From an uncultured Prevotellaceae bacterium (lineage in GTDB: Bacteria; Bacteroidota; Bacteroidia; Bacteroidales; Muribaculaceae), in the NCBI GenBank assembly GCA_900316835.1, contig ONEL01000007.1, positions 36,380 to 100,379 on the forward strand: a DNA stretch of 64,000 nt, read 5' to 3'. Below, piece by piece: positions 35,602 through 44,570 of the stretch. Position numbers and translations under genes: made by a program. Position 1 is the first letter of the stretch, and each line of letters begins with the position of its first letter. The notes beneath the pieces are model-generated. The model did no database searches, was not told the DNA's origin, and was given only the letters and a program-made list of their open reading frames with translations.

Positions 35602-36558
35602 ATGACTTTAAAAGAAAGATATAAACGATTCAAGGCATGGCAGCTCGACCCCTTTGATTGGAGTTTTGACGAAGGCGAGCACCATCATTGTGAGAATTGC
35701 GGTAACGACTTTGCAGGTAACTATTGTCCGCATTGTTCGCAGAAGGCCGGCTTGAACAAGATATCTTGGAAAAGTGTGCTTCAAAGCACAGCCGAGGTGT
35801 GGGGAATGGGTAATCGTTCTATGCTATACTCACTGTGGCAACTGATTATGCGTCCCGGATATTTCATCAGCGATTATATCAACGGCAAGCGGCAAGTGTC
35901 GTTCCCGCCAGTGAAAATGCTGGTTGTCATGGGGGTGATAAGTGTCCTCATTGATAATTTGTTTGGTGTGAAAAAAGCCACCACAGTTGAAGGCGACCCG
36001 TCATTGGCCAATCAGTTCTTTGTCTGGTTTGAGAGAAGTCCGGGATGGGGATGGTTGATCATGACATGCTTCTTCATAATTCCCACATGGTGTCTCTTCC
36101 GCTATGCGCCACGCAACACCAAGCACACACTACCGCAAGGCTTTTTCATCACGGTGTTCATGGCCATTCAGGTTCTCATTGTCGATGACCTTTCCGACTT
36201 TTTCGGTGACTTTTTCTATATTTTGCTTCCCTTATGCTATTTTTATGCCTACAGGCAGTTATTTGGTTATGGCTTCTGGGGGAACTTCTGGAGAGTAGTT
36301 ATTACATTAGTAAGTGGTTTTTTGTTAGCAGCTTTGGCATTGACAATAACCGAACTGCCGACAACTACACCCAAATCATACACTGAAGAATTCAAGGCAA
36401 TAACAGAACTATTATATTGTTCGGTGGTGCCTATTCTTGTTGGTGTGTATATCAGCAAAAGAACATTTAAACGTAGAAAGAAGGAAGAGACACAAAGCCT
36501 TGAAATTTCCATTAATAACCAAATAGAGAATAACGACCAAACAGAAAATAAAACATAA
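35602..36558 (+). CDS. DUF3667 membrane protein, second copy
   Basis: This is a 318-residue protein. A zinc ribbon at ~30-50 (CENCGNDF...CPHCSQ) is followed by the family motifs WGMGNRSM and RPGYFISDYINGK, and then about five membrane segments. The C-terminus is hydrophilic and Asn/Glu-rich. It is paralogous to the protein at 30902 but lacks its long acidic N-terminus. It ends 5 bases before the S8 peptidase gene, so the two are cotranscribed; whether they work together is not known. Confidence 0.82.
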   Translation: MTLKERYKRFKAWQLDPFDWSFDEGEHHHCENCGNDFAGNYCPHCSQKAGLNKISWKSVLQSTAEVWGMGNRSMLYSLWQLIMRPGYFISDYINGKRQVSFPPVKMLVVMGVISVLIDNLFGVKKATTVEGDPSLANQFFVWFERSPGWGWLIMTCFFIIPTWCLFRYAPRNTKHTLPQGFFITVFMAIQVLIVDDLSDFFGDFFYILLPLCYFYAYRQLFGYGFWGNFWRVVITLVSGFLLAALALTITELPTTTPKSYTEEFKAITELLYCSVVPILVGVYISKRTFKRRKKEETQSLEISINNQIENNDQTENKT

Positions 36559-36563
36559 GAATT

Positions 36564-38669
36564 ATGAATAACAGATTATTACTAATTACATTATTTGCTA
36601 TTATTGCTTGGTCGTGCGCTCTAATGTCGAGCGCGCACAACAAACTAACATCTAGCGCACAACTGTCATTACTGCAAAAGCAGACAGCACAATATGACTC
36701 AAACGGCAAGAAGATTAAGGCTATTGATACCAACCCAGTCATCAGACTTGTGGTGGAGGTTGATTCCAAAGATGCGGCAAGCACGTTTGCTCAAATCCGT
36801 GAATGTGGTGGCACTGTATTGTCAAAGCTTGGTCACCAGGCTGTGATAAGCATTTCTACTGGCAAGGTTGATGACATCGTTGCCATAGAGGGCGTGAAAA
36901 GGGTGGACGCAACAAGTAAAGGCGAGCTGAAAACCGATATCTCACGTGTGGAGACTGGCGTGAGCCTGATTGACGGCACCACACCTGGTGTTGAAGAGGT
37001 TTACACCGGCGAGGGCATTACCATATTCGTCGTCGATGGAGGCTTCGATTTCCAGCATCCGGCCTTCAAGGATGCCAATGGCAACACGCGCCTGCGTTGC
37101 GTGTATATGCCCACTGATGACAGTGGCCACAAGTTCATCGTCGAGGATGATGAGGCTGGAACGATTGAGTATCCTGGCTCGGTGTTCGACACTCCTGAGC
37201 TAATCGCCACTCTCACCACCGATACCGAATATCGCGATCATGGCACCCACACCGCTGGCATTGCCGCTGGCAGTCGCTCACCGCTGGGGTTTGGTGGCAT
37301 GGCACCCGATGCCGACATTGTGCTGGTGTCGATTGAGAGCGAGGATGATGTGAATGAAATTGCCTTCCAGTTCGTAGCACATTATGCTCAGCAAATCGAA
37401 ACTCCCATTGTGCTTAGCGCAAGCATGAACTCGCACTATGGCCCCCACAATGGCACAGGCACAATGCCTGAACTCATTGAAGAGTTGTCTAATCATGTCA
37501 TTCCCGTGCTCAGTGTTGGAAATGAAGGTGGTAGCGCTGTTCACATTTACAAGGCATTTGATGAAGAGAACAGCAGCATGAAGGCACTTCTTGCCCGAGC
37601 AGCGACTACCTTTGACGAAGAGGGCAACATATTAAGGTTGCTTGGCTCGGTAGTGCGCGGCTTTTCACGCTACGAGTTGGGCGAGAACGATGTGTTAAAT
37701 GTTCAGATTGGCATAGCAAATCGCGGTGACGCCGAGACGTTGTGGCTATCAGAGCCATGCACTATCTCCCTGACCCAGAATGGAGCTGTTGAGATATTTA
37801 GCGACGAGGATGAGATTCTTGGAAATTACATGCAGGATGGCTTTGTGGCGATATATGGCTCAGTTGTTGACGGCAAGATTGATCTCACAGCTGCCGCAAC
37901 TGGTTTTCTCCCCAGGCGTTACCCGTTCTTCATTTTGCTGTCGTCAACTTCTCCCATCGAGATGGATTTGTGGGAAACGACAGGAGGATTTGATGTACTT
38001 GGCACCGAGAATTTAGAAGGTTTCACCCCTGGCGACAGTGAGTTCTCGTGTGGCGATTGGACATCGACGCCACGTGTTATCAGTGTGGGCAATTATGTGA
38101 CAAACACCTCCAACCGTCTTTACACTGGCAATGTCGCTGATGCGAGCATGCTTAACACACTTAACGACATCAGTTACTCTTCAAGCTATGGAACGTCGTT
38201 CAACGGTGTGGCACAGCCCGTTGTTACCGCTCCTGGCACCAACATCGTGTCCTCCATCAACCACTACACATGTGACAAGGAGATTGCCGAGTCGATGCAG
38301 TGGCAGGGATTCCCCTACAGCGGCATGAGCGGCACCTCGATGTCGTGCCCAACAGTGAGCGGCATCATCGCCCTGTGGCTGCAAGCCGACCCCACCCTCA
38401 CACTTGATGAAATAAAAGAAGTGCTCGCCGCAACCTCGCGCAACGACGAGTTCACTGCCGTCAACCCCATCAAGTGGGGCTACGGCAAGATTGACGCTGC
38501 CGCCGGCATCGAATACATCAAGAGGATGACCCCAATCGGCACAGTCTCTCACGATAAACCAGCAGTTGACAGCAACCTATGGTTTGACATCACTGGACGC
38601 TCTTACAACTCCAAACCCACAGCGCCTGGAATCTACATCAACTCAGGCCGAAAAGTCGTGATTAGATAA
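36564..38669 (+). CDS. S8-family (subtilisin-like) serine peptidase
   Basis: This is a 701-residue exported protease. The N-terminal signal sequence includes a possible lipobox (IIAWSC, Cys near residue 18), so it may be a lipoprotein. A prodomain-like region runs to ~145. The catalytic triad is Asp158 (VVDGGFD), His226 (DHGTHTAG) and Ser592 (GTSMSCP). An insertion of about 200 residues lies between the His and Ser motifs, probably a beta-sandwich. The C-terminal ~60 residues (FDITGRSYN...GIYINSGRKVVIR) resemble a short type IX-secretion-like C-terminal module; this is inference. It probably degrades proteins outside the cell or at its surface. Confidence 0.9.
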   Translation: MNNRLLLITLFAIIAWSCALMSSAHNKLTSSAQLSLLQKQTAQYDSNGKKIKAIDTNPVIRLVVEVDSKDAASTFAQIRECGGTVLSKLGHQAVISISTGKVDDIVAIEGVKRVDATSKGELKTDISRVETGVSLIDGTTPGVEEVYTGEGITIFVVDGGFDFQHPAFKDANGNTRLRCVYMPTDDSGHKFIVEDDEAGTIEYPGSVFDTPELIATLTTDTEYRDHGTHTAGIAAGSRSPLGFGGMAPDADIVLVSIESEDDVNEIAFQFVAHYAQQIETPIVLSASMNSHYGPHNGTGTMPELIEELSNHVIPVLSVGNEGGSAVHIYKAFDEENSSMKALLARAATTFDEEGNILRLLGSVVRGFSRYELGENDVLNVQIGIANRGDAETLWLSEPCTISLTQNGAVEIFSDEDEILGNYMQDGFVAIYGSVVDGKIDLTAAATGFLPRRYPFFILLSSTSPIEMDLWETTGGFDVLGTENLEGFTPGDSEFSCGDWTSTPRVISVGNYVTNTSNRLYTGNVADASMLNTLNDISYSSSYGTSFNGVAQPVVTAPGTNIVSSINHYTCDKEIAESMQWQGFPYSGMSGTSMSCPTVSGIIALWLQADPTLTLDEIKEVLAATSRNDEFTAVNPIKWGYGKIDAAAGIEYIKRMTPIGTVSHDKPAVDSNLWFDITGRSYNSKPTAPGIYINSGRKVVIR

Positions 38670-38765
38670 AATGCTCACGCTCGCAAAGCATTGAGCAAGC
38701 TCATCCTTTGTCTCGCCTAATCGCATTTTTAAGTGAGAGCAGAACTGAATAAATGCACAATTAAT

Positions 38766-38801
38766 AATGCTTGGTACCGTTAGTGTCACCAAGCATTTTT
38801 T
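38766..38801 (+). terminator. Intrinsic terminator after the S8 peptidase
   Basis: AATGCTTGGT (38766-38775) and ACCAAGCATT (38788-38797) pair over 10 bases and are followed by TTTTTAATTT. Confidence 0.85.
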
Positions 38802-38813
38802 AATTTCTCTGCC

Positions 38814-38905
38814 ATTCGTCACAAAAGCGTGCTGAATATCCCAAAAGCTTGTTATTGCTGTAATTCTAGTAGTAATTTTGCGTCAAAATTAGTGCAAGCT
38901 GGGCG
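38814..38905 (+). promoter_or_regulatory. Second copy of the LytTR-associated promoter block, without a gene
   Basis: ATTCGTCACAAAAGCGTGC and the following GAATATCCCAAA..CTTG repeat the sequence at 24443-24480 with 34 of 38 bases equal. The middle 20-21 bases differ. TAATTTTGC and GTCAAAATTAGTGCAAG then match 24501-24527 in 24 of 27 positions. TAATTTTG is a full -7 consensus. Only one GTTCGTCACA-like half-site remains. Downstream there is only a three-codon frame (ATG AAA AAC TAA) before the convergent exporter gene. The rest of 38670-38987 outside this block and the terminator shows nothing. Confidence 0.65.
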
Positions 38906-38987
38906 AATTATAAAATGAAAAACTAAGTTTTTATTTAAACATCTGCACTTCAACACTTTCCCCTTTTATCTCATATCAAAACATCAG

Positions 38988-40304
38988 TTAGTGTGTGCGA
39001 TGGTTATGCGAGAAGAGGCGTTGCGGCAGCTCCATGGCGAGGATGATGCCTAGCACAATGGCGATGGCGACCTTGCCGGCAAGCAGGCCACTTTGCATCG
39101 ACAGATCGAATTGCGAGTCGGTAAAGTAATATGTGAACCAAAACACACCTGCACCAGGCACTAGCGGGAAGATGCCACACAGCAGGAACCCCTGGGCTGG
39201 AATGCGGTAGGGGATGGCTGCCATGCGCGAGACGATGCACACCAGTGTTGAGGCGGCAAGCGTGGCTACCACAGGAGTGGCGCCACAGTTTCGCACCAAA
39301 ATCAGGTAGAGCGCCCAACCAATCGCACCAATCACTCCCGCCGGCACATAATGCTCACGGTCGATTCCAAAAAGCAAGGCAAATGCCGCAGTGCCAATGA
39401 ACGCCGCCATGGCTTGCAGCAGCAGGTGGGCGGTGCCGGGATTGACTGTCATGCTCAAGCTCACCACGCCACCATGCATAGCTCCATCGATAAGAAACGA
39501 CAGCGACACCCCCACCGCAATGCAAAAGAAGCCCAGCATGGCATCGGTGAGGCGCGTGAAGCCGGCAATATAGTCGCTGTTGGCAAGGTCTCGCACTCCG
39601 TTAACAAAGGGGACTCCAGGAATCAATGGCATAATAGCTCCAATGATGATGTTAGCAAGACTCTCGCCAAATCCCAATCGCCAGCACAGCACACACAGCA
39701 ATGTCGCTACCATGGCATTACAGATGCCACCCACAATTTTTGACATGTAGCGATTTCCTATTCCCAGCACGAAGGCGTAGAGTAATAATCCCACAACCAG
39801 GGCCGCGGCACAGTCCATCCATCCGCCACCAAACACGGCACAAAAACCTCCCGCACCCAATCCTGAGCCTAAAATTTGCTCCCATGCCGGTTTCTGACCC
39901 TCGGAGGCAATGCGTTCGAGACGTTCGCGGGCTTCGGCAAGATTGGTTCGTCCATTGGAAATGTCATAGCTCAAGCGGTTCACCGCCACCACCTTAGATA
40001 GCTGGATGCCACGCAATGGTATAAATTCCACATTGGCATAGGTCGAAGCCTGGGCACCACTCTTGGTCACCTTGTTGGCGCGTCCAGTGGTGAAGATGCC
40101 GTTCGACAACACAAAAAAGTTGCCCGAGTCCACACCAAAGTGTGATGATATGCGGCTCATGATGTCTTCCACACGTGAGATTTCGGCGCCATTCTCCAGC
40201 AAGATGTGTCCCGCTTTAGAAGCCACTTCCAGCACTTCGGCAAGGTCGGCATCCTCATGCCTGTCATTGCTCATATTTTTATTTTCGATATTTGTTGTTT
40301 CCAT
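38988..40304 (-). CDS. ThrE-family threonine/serine exporter
   Basis: This is a 438-residue inner-membrane protein. The ATG at 40304 (METTNIENKNMSND) is chosen because a longer in-frame start would run antisense into hutH and over its promoter. Residues ~20-130 are the cytoplasmic N-terminal part of the ThrE domain (GAEISRVEDIM; FFVLSNGIF). Residues ~140-270 form the first membrane block, with LIPGVPFVNGVRDL, and residues ~290-430 the second, ThrE_2-like block. Many bacteria have the two halves as separate proteins; here they are joined, as in Corynebacterium ThrE. It would export small hydroxylated amino acids, possibly others. It is divergent from hutH. Confidence 0.87.
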   Translation of the reverse strand: METTNIENKNMSNDRHEDADLAEVLEVASKAGHILLENGAEISRVEDIMSRISSHFGVDSGNFFVLSNGIFTTGRANKVTKSGAQASTYANVEFIPLRGIQLSKVVAVNRLSYDISNGRTNLAEARERLERIASEGQKPAWEQILGSGLGAGGFCAVFGGGWMDCAAALVVGLLLYAFVLGIGNRYMSKIVGGICNAMVATLLCVLCWRLGFGESLANIIIGAIMPLIPGVPFVNGVRDLANSDYIAGFTRLTDAMLGFFCIAVGVSLSFLIDGAMHGGVVSLSMTVNPGTAHLLLQAMAAFIGTAAFALLFGIDREHYVPAGVIGAIGWALYLILVRNCGATPVVATLAASTLVCIVSRMAAIPYRIPAQGFLLCGIFPLVPGAGVFWFTYYFTDSQFDLSMQSGLLAGKVAIAIVLGIILAMELPQRLFSHNHRTH

Positions 40305-40325
40305 GAAACTATAGAATTGAGGGTG

Positions 40326-40333
40326 CAAAATTG
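40326..40333 (-). promoter_or_regulatory. Probable -7 element of the ThrE-like gene
   Basis: CAATTTTG on the minus strand, 22 bases before the chosen start, with one mismatch to TAnnTTTG. Confidence 0.45.
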
Positions 40334-40397
40334 AGAAAGAAACTCGAAATGTGCAAATAAAACCAGTCCAATTTTCGGTTATATTGTGATTTATGTG

Positions 40398-40405
40398 TAC
40401 CTTTG
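40398..40405 (+). promoter_or_regulatory. -7 element of the hutHI operon
   Basis: TACCTTTG on the plus strand, 50 bases before the hutH start; a T-rich stretch (40372-40376) is near the -33 position. No obvious operator palindrome is seen in this 150-base divergent region. Confidence 0.6.
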
Positions 40406-40454
40406 CACGTTGAAAAAAGAATACACAATTAACTAAACATTTAACATAAACAAA

Positions 40455-41930
40455 ATGACACATTACATTAGCGCCGAGCACCTTACTATTGAGCGTGTGG
40501 GCGAAATTATTGAAAAAGGTATAAAATTGGCACTCAGCGACGATGCCAAGGCTCGCATCGTGCGTTGCCGCAAGTATCTCGATGAGCAAATCGCTGCTAG
40601 CGACGTTCCCGTCTATGGCGTGACCACAGGCTTTGGCTCGCTGTGCAACGTGAAGGTGAGCAAGGACCAGTTGTCGCAACTGCAAATCAACCTGATGATG
40701 TCTCACGCCTGTGGCGTGGGCGAGCGTGTGCCTAACGAAATCGTGCGCATCATGTTGCTCCTTAAGATTCAATCCCTGAGCTACGGCTACTCCGGTAGCA
40801 AGCTCGACACCGTTGAGCGTCTTATTGACTTCTTCAATGAGGGCGTGATTCCCGTGGTTTACCGCCAGGGTTCACTTGGTGCCTCGGGCGACCTTGTTCC
40901 ACTGGCTCACATGAGTCTGCCACTAGTGGGACTGGGCGAGGTTGAATATGAAGGCAAAGTGATGCCCGCTGCCGAGTTGCTCAAACTCAAGGGCTGGAAA
41001 CCCATTGAGCTAGCCAGCAAGGAAGGTCTTGCACTGCTTAATGGCACACAAAACATGAGCTCATTTGCGGTGTGGGCTTTGCTTCAAGCTGAGCGACTGA
41101 GCGACTGGGCCGACCGCATCGCAGCCATGTCGCTCGATGCCTACGACGGTCGCATCGAGCCATTTACCGAGGCTGTTCACTTGGTGCGTCCCCACAAGGG
41201 CCAGCTCGAGACCGCAGCTCACATGAAGGAGCTCTTGACCGGTAGCGAACTCATTGCCTGCCACAAGGAGCACGTGCAGGATCCTTATTCGTTCCGTTGC
41301 GTGCCACAAGTTCATGGAACAGTAAAGGACACTATCCGCTATGTGAAGTCGGTTATTGATACCGAGATTAATAGTGCTACCGATAACCCCACCGTTTGCC
41401 CCGACGAGGACCTTATCATTAGCGCAGGAAACTTCCATGGCGAGCCCATCGCTATGCCCATGGACTTCCTTGCCATTGCGCTTAGCGAACTCGCCAACAT
41501 CAGCGAGCGTCGCATCTATCGCCTCGTGTCGGGCACTCGTGGACTGCCCAGCTTCCTGGTTGCCAACCCCGGCCTGAATAGTGGCTTCATGATTACTCAA
41601 TATACTGCCGCAAGCGTGGTTAGCTTGAATAAGTCACTAGCCGCTCCATCGAGTCTCGACAGCATTCCTTCGTGTCAAGACCAAGAGGATCACGTGAGCA
41701 TGGGTGCTAATGCCGCCATCAAGCTTTACAAGGTGGTTCTCAACACCGAGCGCGTGCTTGCCATTGAGCTCTTCAATGCCGCTCAGGCTCTGGAATTCCG
41801 CTTCCCCAAGAAGTCTTCACCCGCAATCATGAAGATGCACGACGACTTCCGCAAGGAGGTTCCTTTCATTAGCGACGATGTGATTATGTATCCTCTCATT
41901 GAGAAAGCAATCCAATTCCTTCGTAAATGA
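40455..41930 (+). CDS. hutH: Histidine ammonia-lyase
   Basis: This cytoplasmic enzyme deaminates L-histidine to urocanate and ammonia, the first step of histidine use. The Ala143-Ser144-Gly145 triad in GSLGASGDLVPLAH forms the autocatalytic MIO prosthetic group. The YGVTTGFGSL motif (near residue 54) and later DNPTV and GNFHGEP are conserved. The 491-residue length is normal. Its stop codon overlaps the hutI start (ATGA), which indicates translational coupling. HutU, the next enzyme, is encoded 18.5 kb upstream rather than here. Confidence 0.97.
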   Translation: MTHYISAEHLTIERVGEIIEKGIKLALSDDAKARIVRCRKYLDEQIAASDVPVYGVTTGFGSLCNVKVSKDQLSQLQINLMMSHACGVGERVPNEIVRIMLLLKIQSLSYGYSGSKLDTVERLIDFFNEGVIPVVYRQGSLGASGDLVPLAHMSLPLVGLGEVEYEGKVMPAAELLKLKGWKPIELASKEGLALLNGTQNMSSFAVWALLQAERLSDWADRIAAMSLDAYDGRIEPFTEAVHLVRPHKGQLETAAHMKELLTGSELIACHKEHVQDPYSFRCVPQVHGTVKDTIRYVKSVIDTEINSATDNPTVCPDEDLIISAGNFHGEPIAMPMDFLAIALSELANISERRIYRLVSGTRGLPSFLVANPGLNSGFMITQYTAASVVSLNKSLAAPSSLDSIPSCQDQEDHVSMGANAAIKLYKVVLNTERVLAIELFNAAQALEFRFPKKSSPAIMKMHDDFRKEVPFISDDVIMYPLIEKAIQFLRK

Positions 41931-43165
41931 AACTTTTAGTTAACAATATCGCCACCCTCGCCGGTATCGACGGCGGGGGTGTGCTGAAAAAATGCGGCGC
42001 CGAGATGGCTCAGTTCAACGCCATTCACAATGCGTGGATGCTGGTTGAAGATGGCATTATCACCGAGTTTGATACAGTTGATAACCGTCAGGCACCCACC
42101 GGTGTTGATACTGTGGTTGATGCCGCAGGTGGCACTGTGATGCCTAGCTGGTGCGATTCTCACACCCACATTGTCTATGCCGGCAGTCGCGAGCAAGAGT
42201 TTGTTGACAAAATCAATGGCTTGAGCTACGCCGAGATTGCCCGTCGTGGTGGTGGCATTCTCAATAGTGCCGACCGCTTGCATGAGATGACTGAGCAACA
42301 ACTCTACGACCAAGCCATGTGCCGTGTGCGCGAAGTGATTGCTAAGGGCACTGGCGCTATCGAAATCAAGAGTGGTTATGGCCTCAACCTGCAAGACGAA
42401 CTCAAGATGCTGCGAGTGATAGCTCGCATCCAGGAGAGCACTCGCCTGCGCGTGGTGTCTACCTTCCTGGGCGCTCATGCCGTTGGTCGCGAATATGCAG
42501 GCCGTCAAGGCGACTATGTGAATCACATTATTAACGATATGATACCCGCTGTTGCAGCCGAGGGCTTGGCAAACTTTGTCGACGTGTTCTGCGACGAGGG
42601 ATTCTTTACCCCTGAGGAGACATCTCGCATACTTGAGGCGGGCATGAAATATGGCATGCGTGGCAAGATTCATGGTCAGGAATTGGCACCCTCGGGTGGG
42701 GTAGAGGTGGCATTGAAGCACAACGCCCTCTCGGTCGATCACTTGGAGAGCATGACCGACGATGACATTGCCATGATGCGCGGTCGCGACACCATGCCCA
42801 CAGCATTGCCAGGCACCTCGTTCTTCCTGAACATGCCTTTTGCTCCGGCTCGCAAGATGATAAGCGCGGGCTTGCCAGTGGCGATAGCCAGTGATTATAA
42901 TCCAGGCTCTACACCCAGTGGCGACATGAAGTTTGTGGTTTCGCTCGCCTGCATCAAGATGCGTCTGCAACCCGCCGAGGCATTCAACGCCGCTACCATC
43001 AACGGAGCAGCCGCAATGGCTCTGAGTGCTGACTATGGCTCAATCGCTCCAGGCAAGGTTGCCAATTTCTTCGTCACTCATCCCATCTCGAGTCTCGACT
43101 TCATCCCCTATGCCTACACCACTCCCATCATCGCCCGCACCTTCCTAGCCGGCGAGGAGCAGTGA
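41927..43165 (+). CDS. hutI: Imidazolonepropionase
   Basis: This is a 412-residue metal-dependent amidohydrolase that converts 4-imidazolone-5-propionate to N-formimino-L-glutamate, the substrate of FtcD. The metal-binding HTH pair is in CDSHTHIVYAGSREQEF. The later conserved His lies in HGQELAPSGG and the catalytic Asp in IASDYNPGS. The start overlaps the hutH stop by 4 bases. The product therefore connects this locus to the ftcD-hutU locus at 18-22 kb. Confidence 0.96.
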   Translation: MKLLVNNIATLAGIDGGGVLKKCGAEMAQFNAIHNAWMLVEDGIITEFDTVDNRQAPTGVDTVVDAAGGTVMPSWCDSHTHIVYAGSREQEFVDKINGLSYAEIARRGGGILNSADRLHEMTEQQLYDQAMCRVREVIAKGTGAIEIKSGYGLNLQDELKMLRVIARIQESTRLRVVSTFLGAHAVGREYAGRQGDYVNHIINDMIPAVAAEGLANFVDVFCDEGFFTPEETSRILEAGMKYGMRGKIHGQELAPSGGVEVALKHNALSVDHLESMTDDDIAMMRGRDTMPTALPGTSFFLNMPFAPARKMISAGLPVAIASDYNPGSTPSGDMKFVVSLACIKMRLQPAEAFNAATINGAAAMALSADYGSIAPGKVANFFVTHPISSLDFIPYAYTTPIIARTFLAGEEQ

Positions 43166-43216
43166 TAATACTTTTGCGTTATGCTTAAGGCGTAATGTGA
43201 AATGTTATAATAACAA

Positions 43217-43253
43217 ACCGGGAACTGCACGACGCAATTCCCGGTAATTTTTT
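43217..43253. terminator. Terminator between hutI and the phosphodiesterase gene
   Basis: ACCGGGAA (43217-43224) pairs with TTCCCGGT (43238-43245), followed by AA and six T residues on the plus strand. It lies between convergent genes and mainly serves hutI. Confidence 0.8.
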
Positions 43254-43267
43254 AGTATTATAATGTT

Positions 43268-44482
43268 TTAGAACTGGCGGGGAGCAACCTTGAGGATGTC
43301 GCCCACTTCTTGCAGGTCGCCATCGTTAGGCTCGGGGGTGATGCCCAGCAGGTGAGCAAGTAGCGGATATATGCACACGTTGCGGAACGAGCCTGGGCGC
43401 ACGTAGCCCACTTTGAAATCGGGACCTATAGCACGGAATCCCACTTGCATGTCGCTGGCAGTGTGGTCCCAGCCGTGGTTGCCGGCAATCACCTTGGTGT
43501 TGTTGCGGAACACCCAGCCCAAGTCGGGCAATACAACCACGTCGCCAATGTTGGGGTTAGTGCCGTAGTGCAGATATTCAGGTACGTCGCCTTTCTTCCA
43601 AGCTCTAATGTGGTCAACGCCTTGCAGGGCATTGACGATGCTGTCGGCAATCTCAGGGCGGTCAACATAGATGAGTGCAGGACTATCGCCCTCAATGCGA
43701 GCGTTCCATTCTTTCTTGATGTACTGATAGCTGTTCACCACTCGCAGTTCGTTGGTCCATGTCATGCCATGGTCGCCCAGAATGATGAGGTTGATCTTGT
43801 TGCCAATCTCAGGCATAGCTTTCAGTCGTGCCCACATAGTCCATAGTAGCGAGTCCATAGCCTCGGCCATGTGGCGGCTCTTCTTGGTGATGGGACCATA
43901 GCTGTGCGAGGTGTGGTCGGGCTCTTCAAAGTAGCACATCACCAGCCTGGGGCGTTTCTCTTGCGGCAATGAAAGTAACTCAATCACCTTGCTCACGCGC
44001 TCGTCGGGAGTGAGGAGTGGCCTCTTGGCATAGTCCTCCCAGTAGTTGGCATGTCCTTCTTTAATCTTGACGTCGCTGCCCACCCAGTAGACGGTGGCAG
44101 TCTTCACGCCCTGACGCTTGGCAGTGAGCCAAATGGGGTCTCCACCGTAGTTTTTCCCTTCGTGCGACACGTCATTGCCAATCTTGTACTTCTTGCCATC
44201 GTCCTTAACAATAAAGGAGTTGGCAACAATGCCGTGATGGTCGGGGTAGAGACCTGTGGCTAGCGTGTAGTGATTAGGGAACGTCTTGGTGGGAAACGAG
44301 GGTTGCATCACAGCCTTCACGCCTTCCTTGGCAAGGCGGTCAAAGAATGGCATGTCGAAGCACTCGGCATAGTCCCAACGCAGTCCGTCGCACGACACGA
44401 CCACGGTGTAAGTGTCATTACCTGCTGCCCATGCAGCAATAGCCAGCGAGCAAGCTAGCACAAAGTTAAGAAGTCGTTTCAT
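43268..44482 (-). CDS. NPP-type nucleotide pyrophosphatase/phosphodiesterase
   Basis: This is a 404-residue exported enzyme of the alkaline phosphatase superfamily. The signal peptide ends near AWAA (residue 20). The nucleophile is Thr67 in FPTKTFPNHYTLATG, and Asp32 in VVSCDGLRWDY is a metal ligand. Further zinc ligands are in FEEPDHTSHSYGP and LGDHGMTW, with a last one in NHGWDH. This is the standard nucleotide pyrophosphatase/phosphodiesterase order and supports hydrolysis of phosphodiester or pyrophosphate bonds in the periplasm, probably for nucleotide scavenging. The substrate is not certain. It is monocistronic with a good promoter. Confidence 0.93.
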   Translation of the reverse strand: MKRLLNFVLACSLAIAAWAAGNDTYTVVVSCDGLRWDYAECFDMPFFDRLAKEGVKAVMQPSFPTKTFPNHYTLATGLYPDHHGIVANSFIVKDDGKKYKIGNDVSHEGKNYGGDPIWLTAKRQGVKTATVYWVGSDVKIKEGHANYWEDYAKRPLLTPDERVSKVIELLSLPQEKRPRLVMCYFEEPDHTSHSYGPITKKSRHMAEAMDSLLWTMWARLKAMPEIGNKINLIILGDHGMTWTNELRVVNSYQYIKKEWNARIEGDSPALIYVDRPEIADSIVNALQGVDHIRAWKKGDVPEYLHYGTNPNIGDVVVLPDLGWVFRNNTKVIAGNHGWDHTASDMQVGFRAIGPDFKVGYVRPGSFRNVCIYPLLAHLLGITPEPNDGDLQEVGDILKVAPRQF

Positions 44483-44526
44483 AGTGTGTAGTTAAAAGAA
44501 TAAGACATTGTAGTAATAACCAAGTG

Positions 44527-44557
44527 CAAAGGTAATGATTATTTTCAATGCTGGCAA
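44527..44557 (-). promoter_or_regulatory. Promoter of the NPP-type phosphodiesterase
   Basis: On the minus strand TTG (44557-44555), exactly 20 bases and TACCTTTG (44534-44527) form a strong promoter, 45 bases before the start codon. Confidence 0.75.
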
Positions 44558-44570
44558 TGTTGCGCGTGAT

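Noticed and set aside
40305..40772. N-terminal extension of the ThrE-like protein
   Set aside because: It would run antisense through the hutH promoter and first 318 bases of hutH; the ATG at 40304 gives a normal ThrE N-terminus.
41936..42970. A 344-codon minus-strand frame inside hutI
   Set aside because: It is antisense to a fully supported gene, rich in His/Cys as expected from a shadow frame, and has no promoter.
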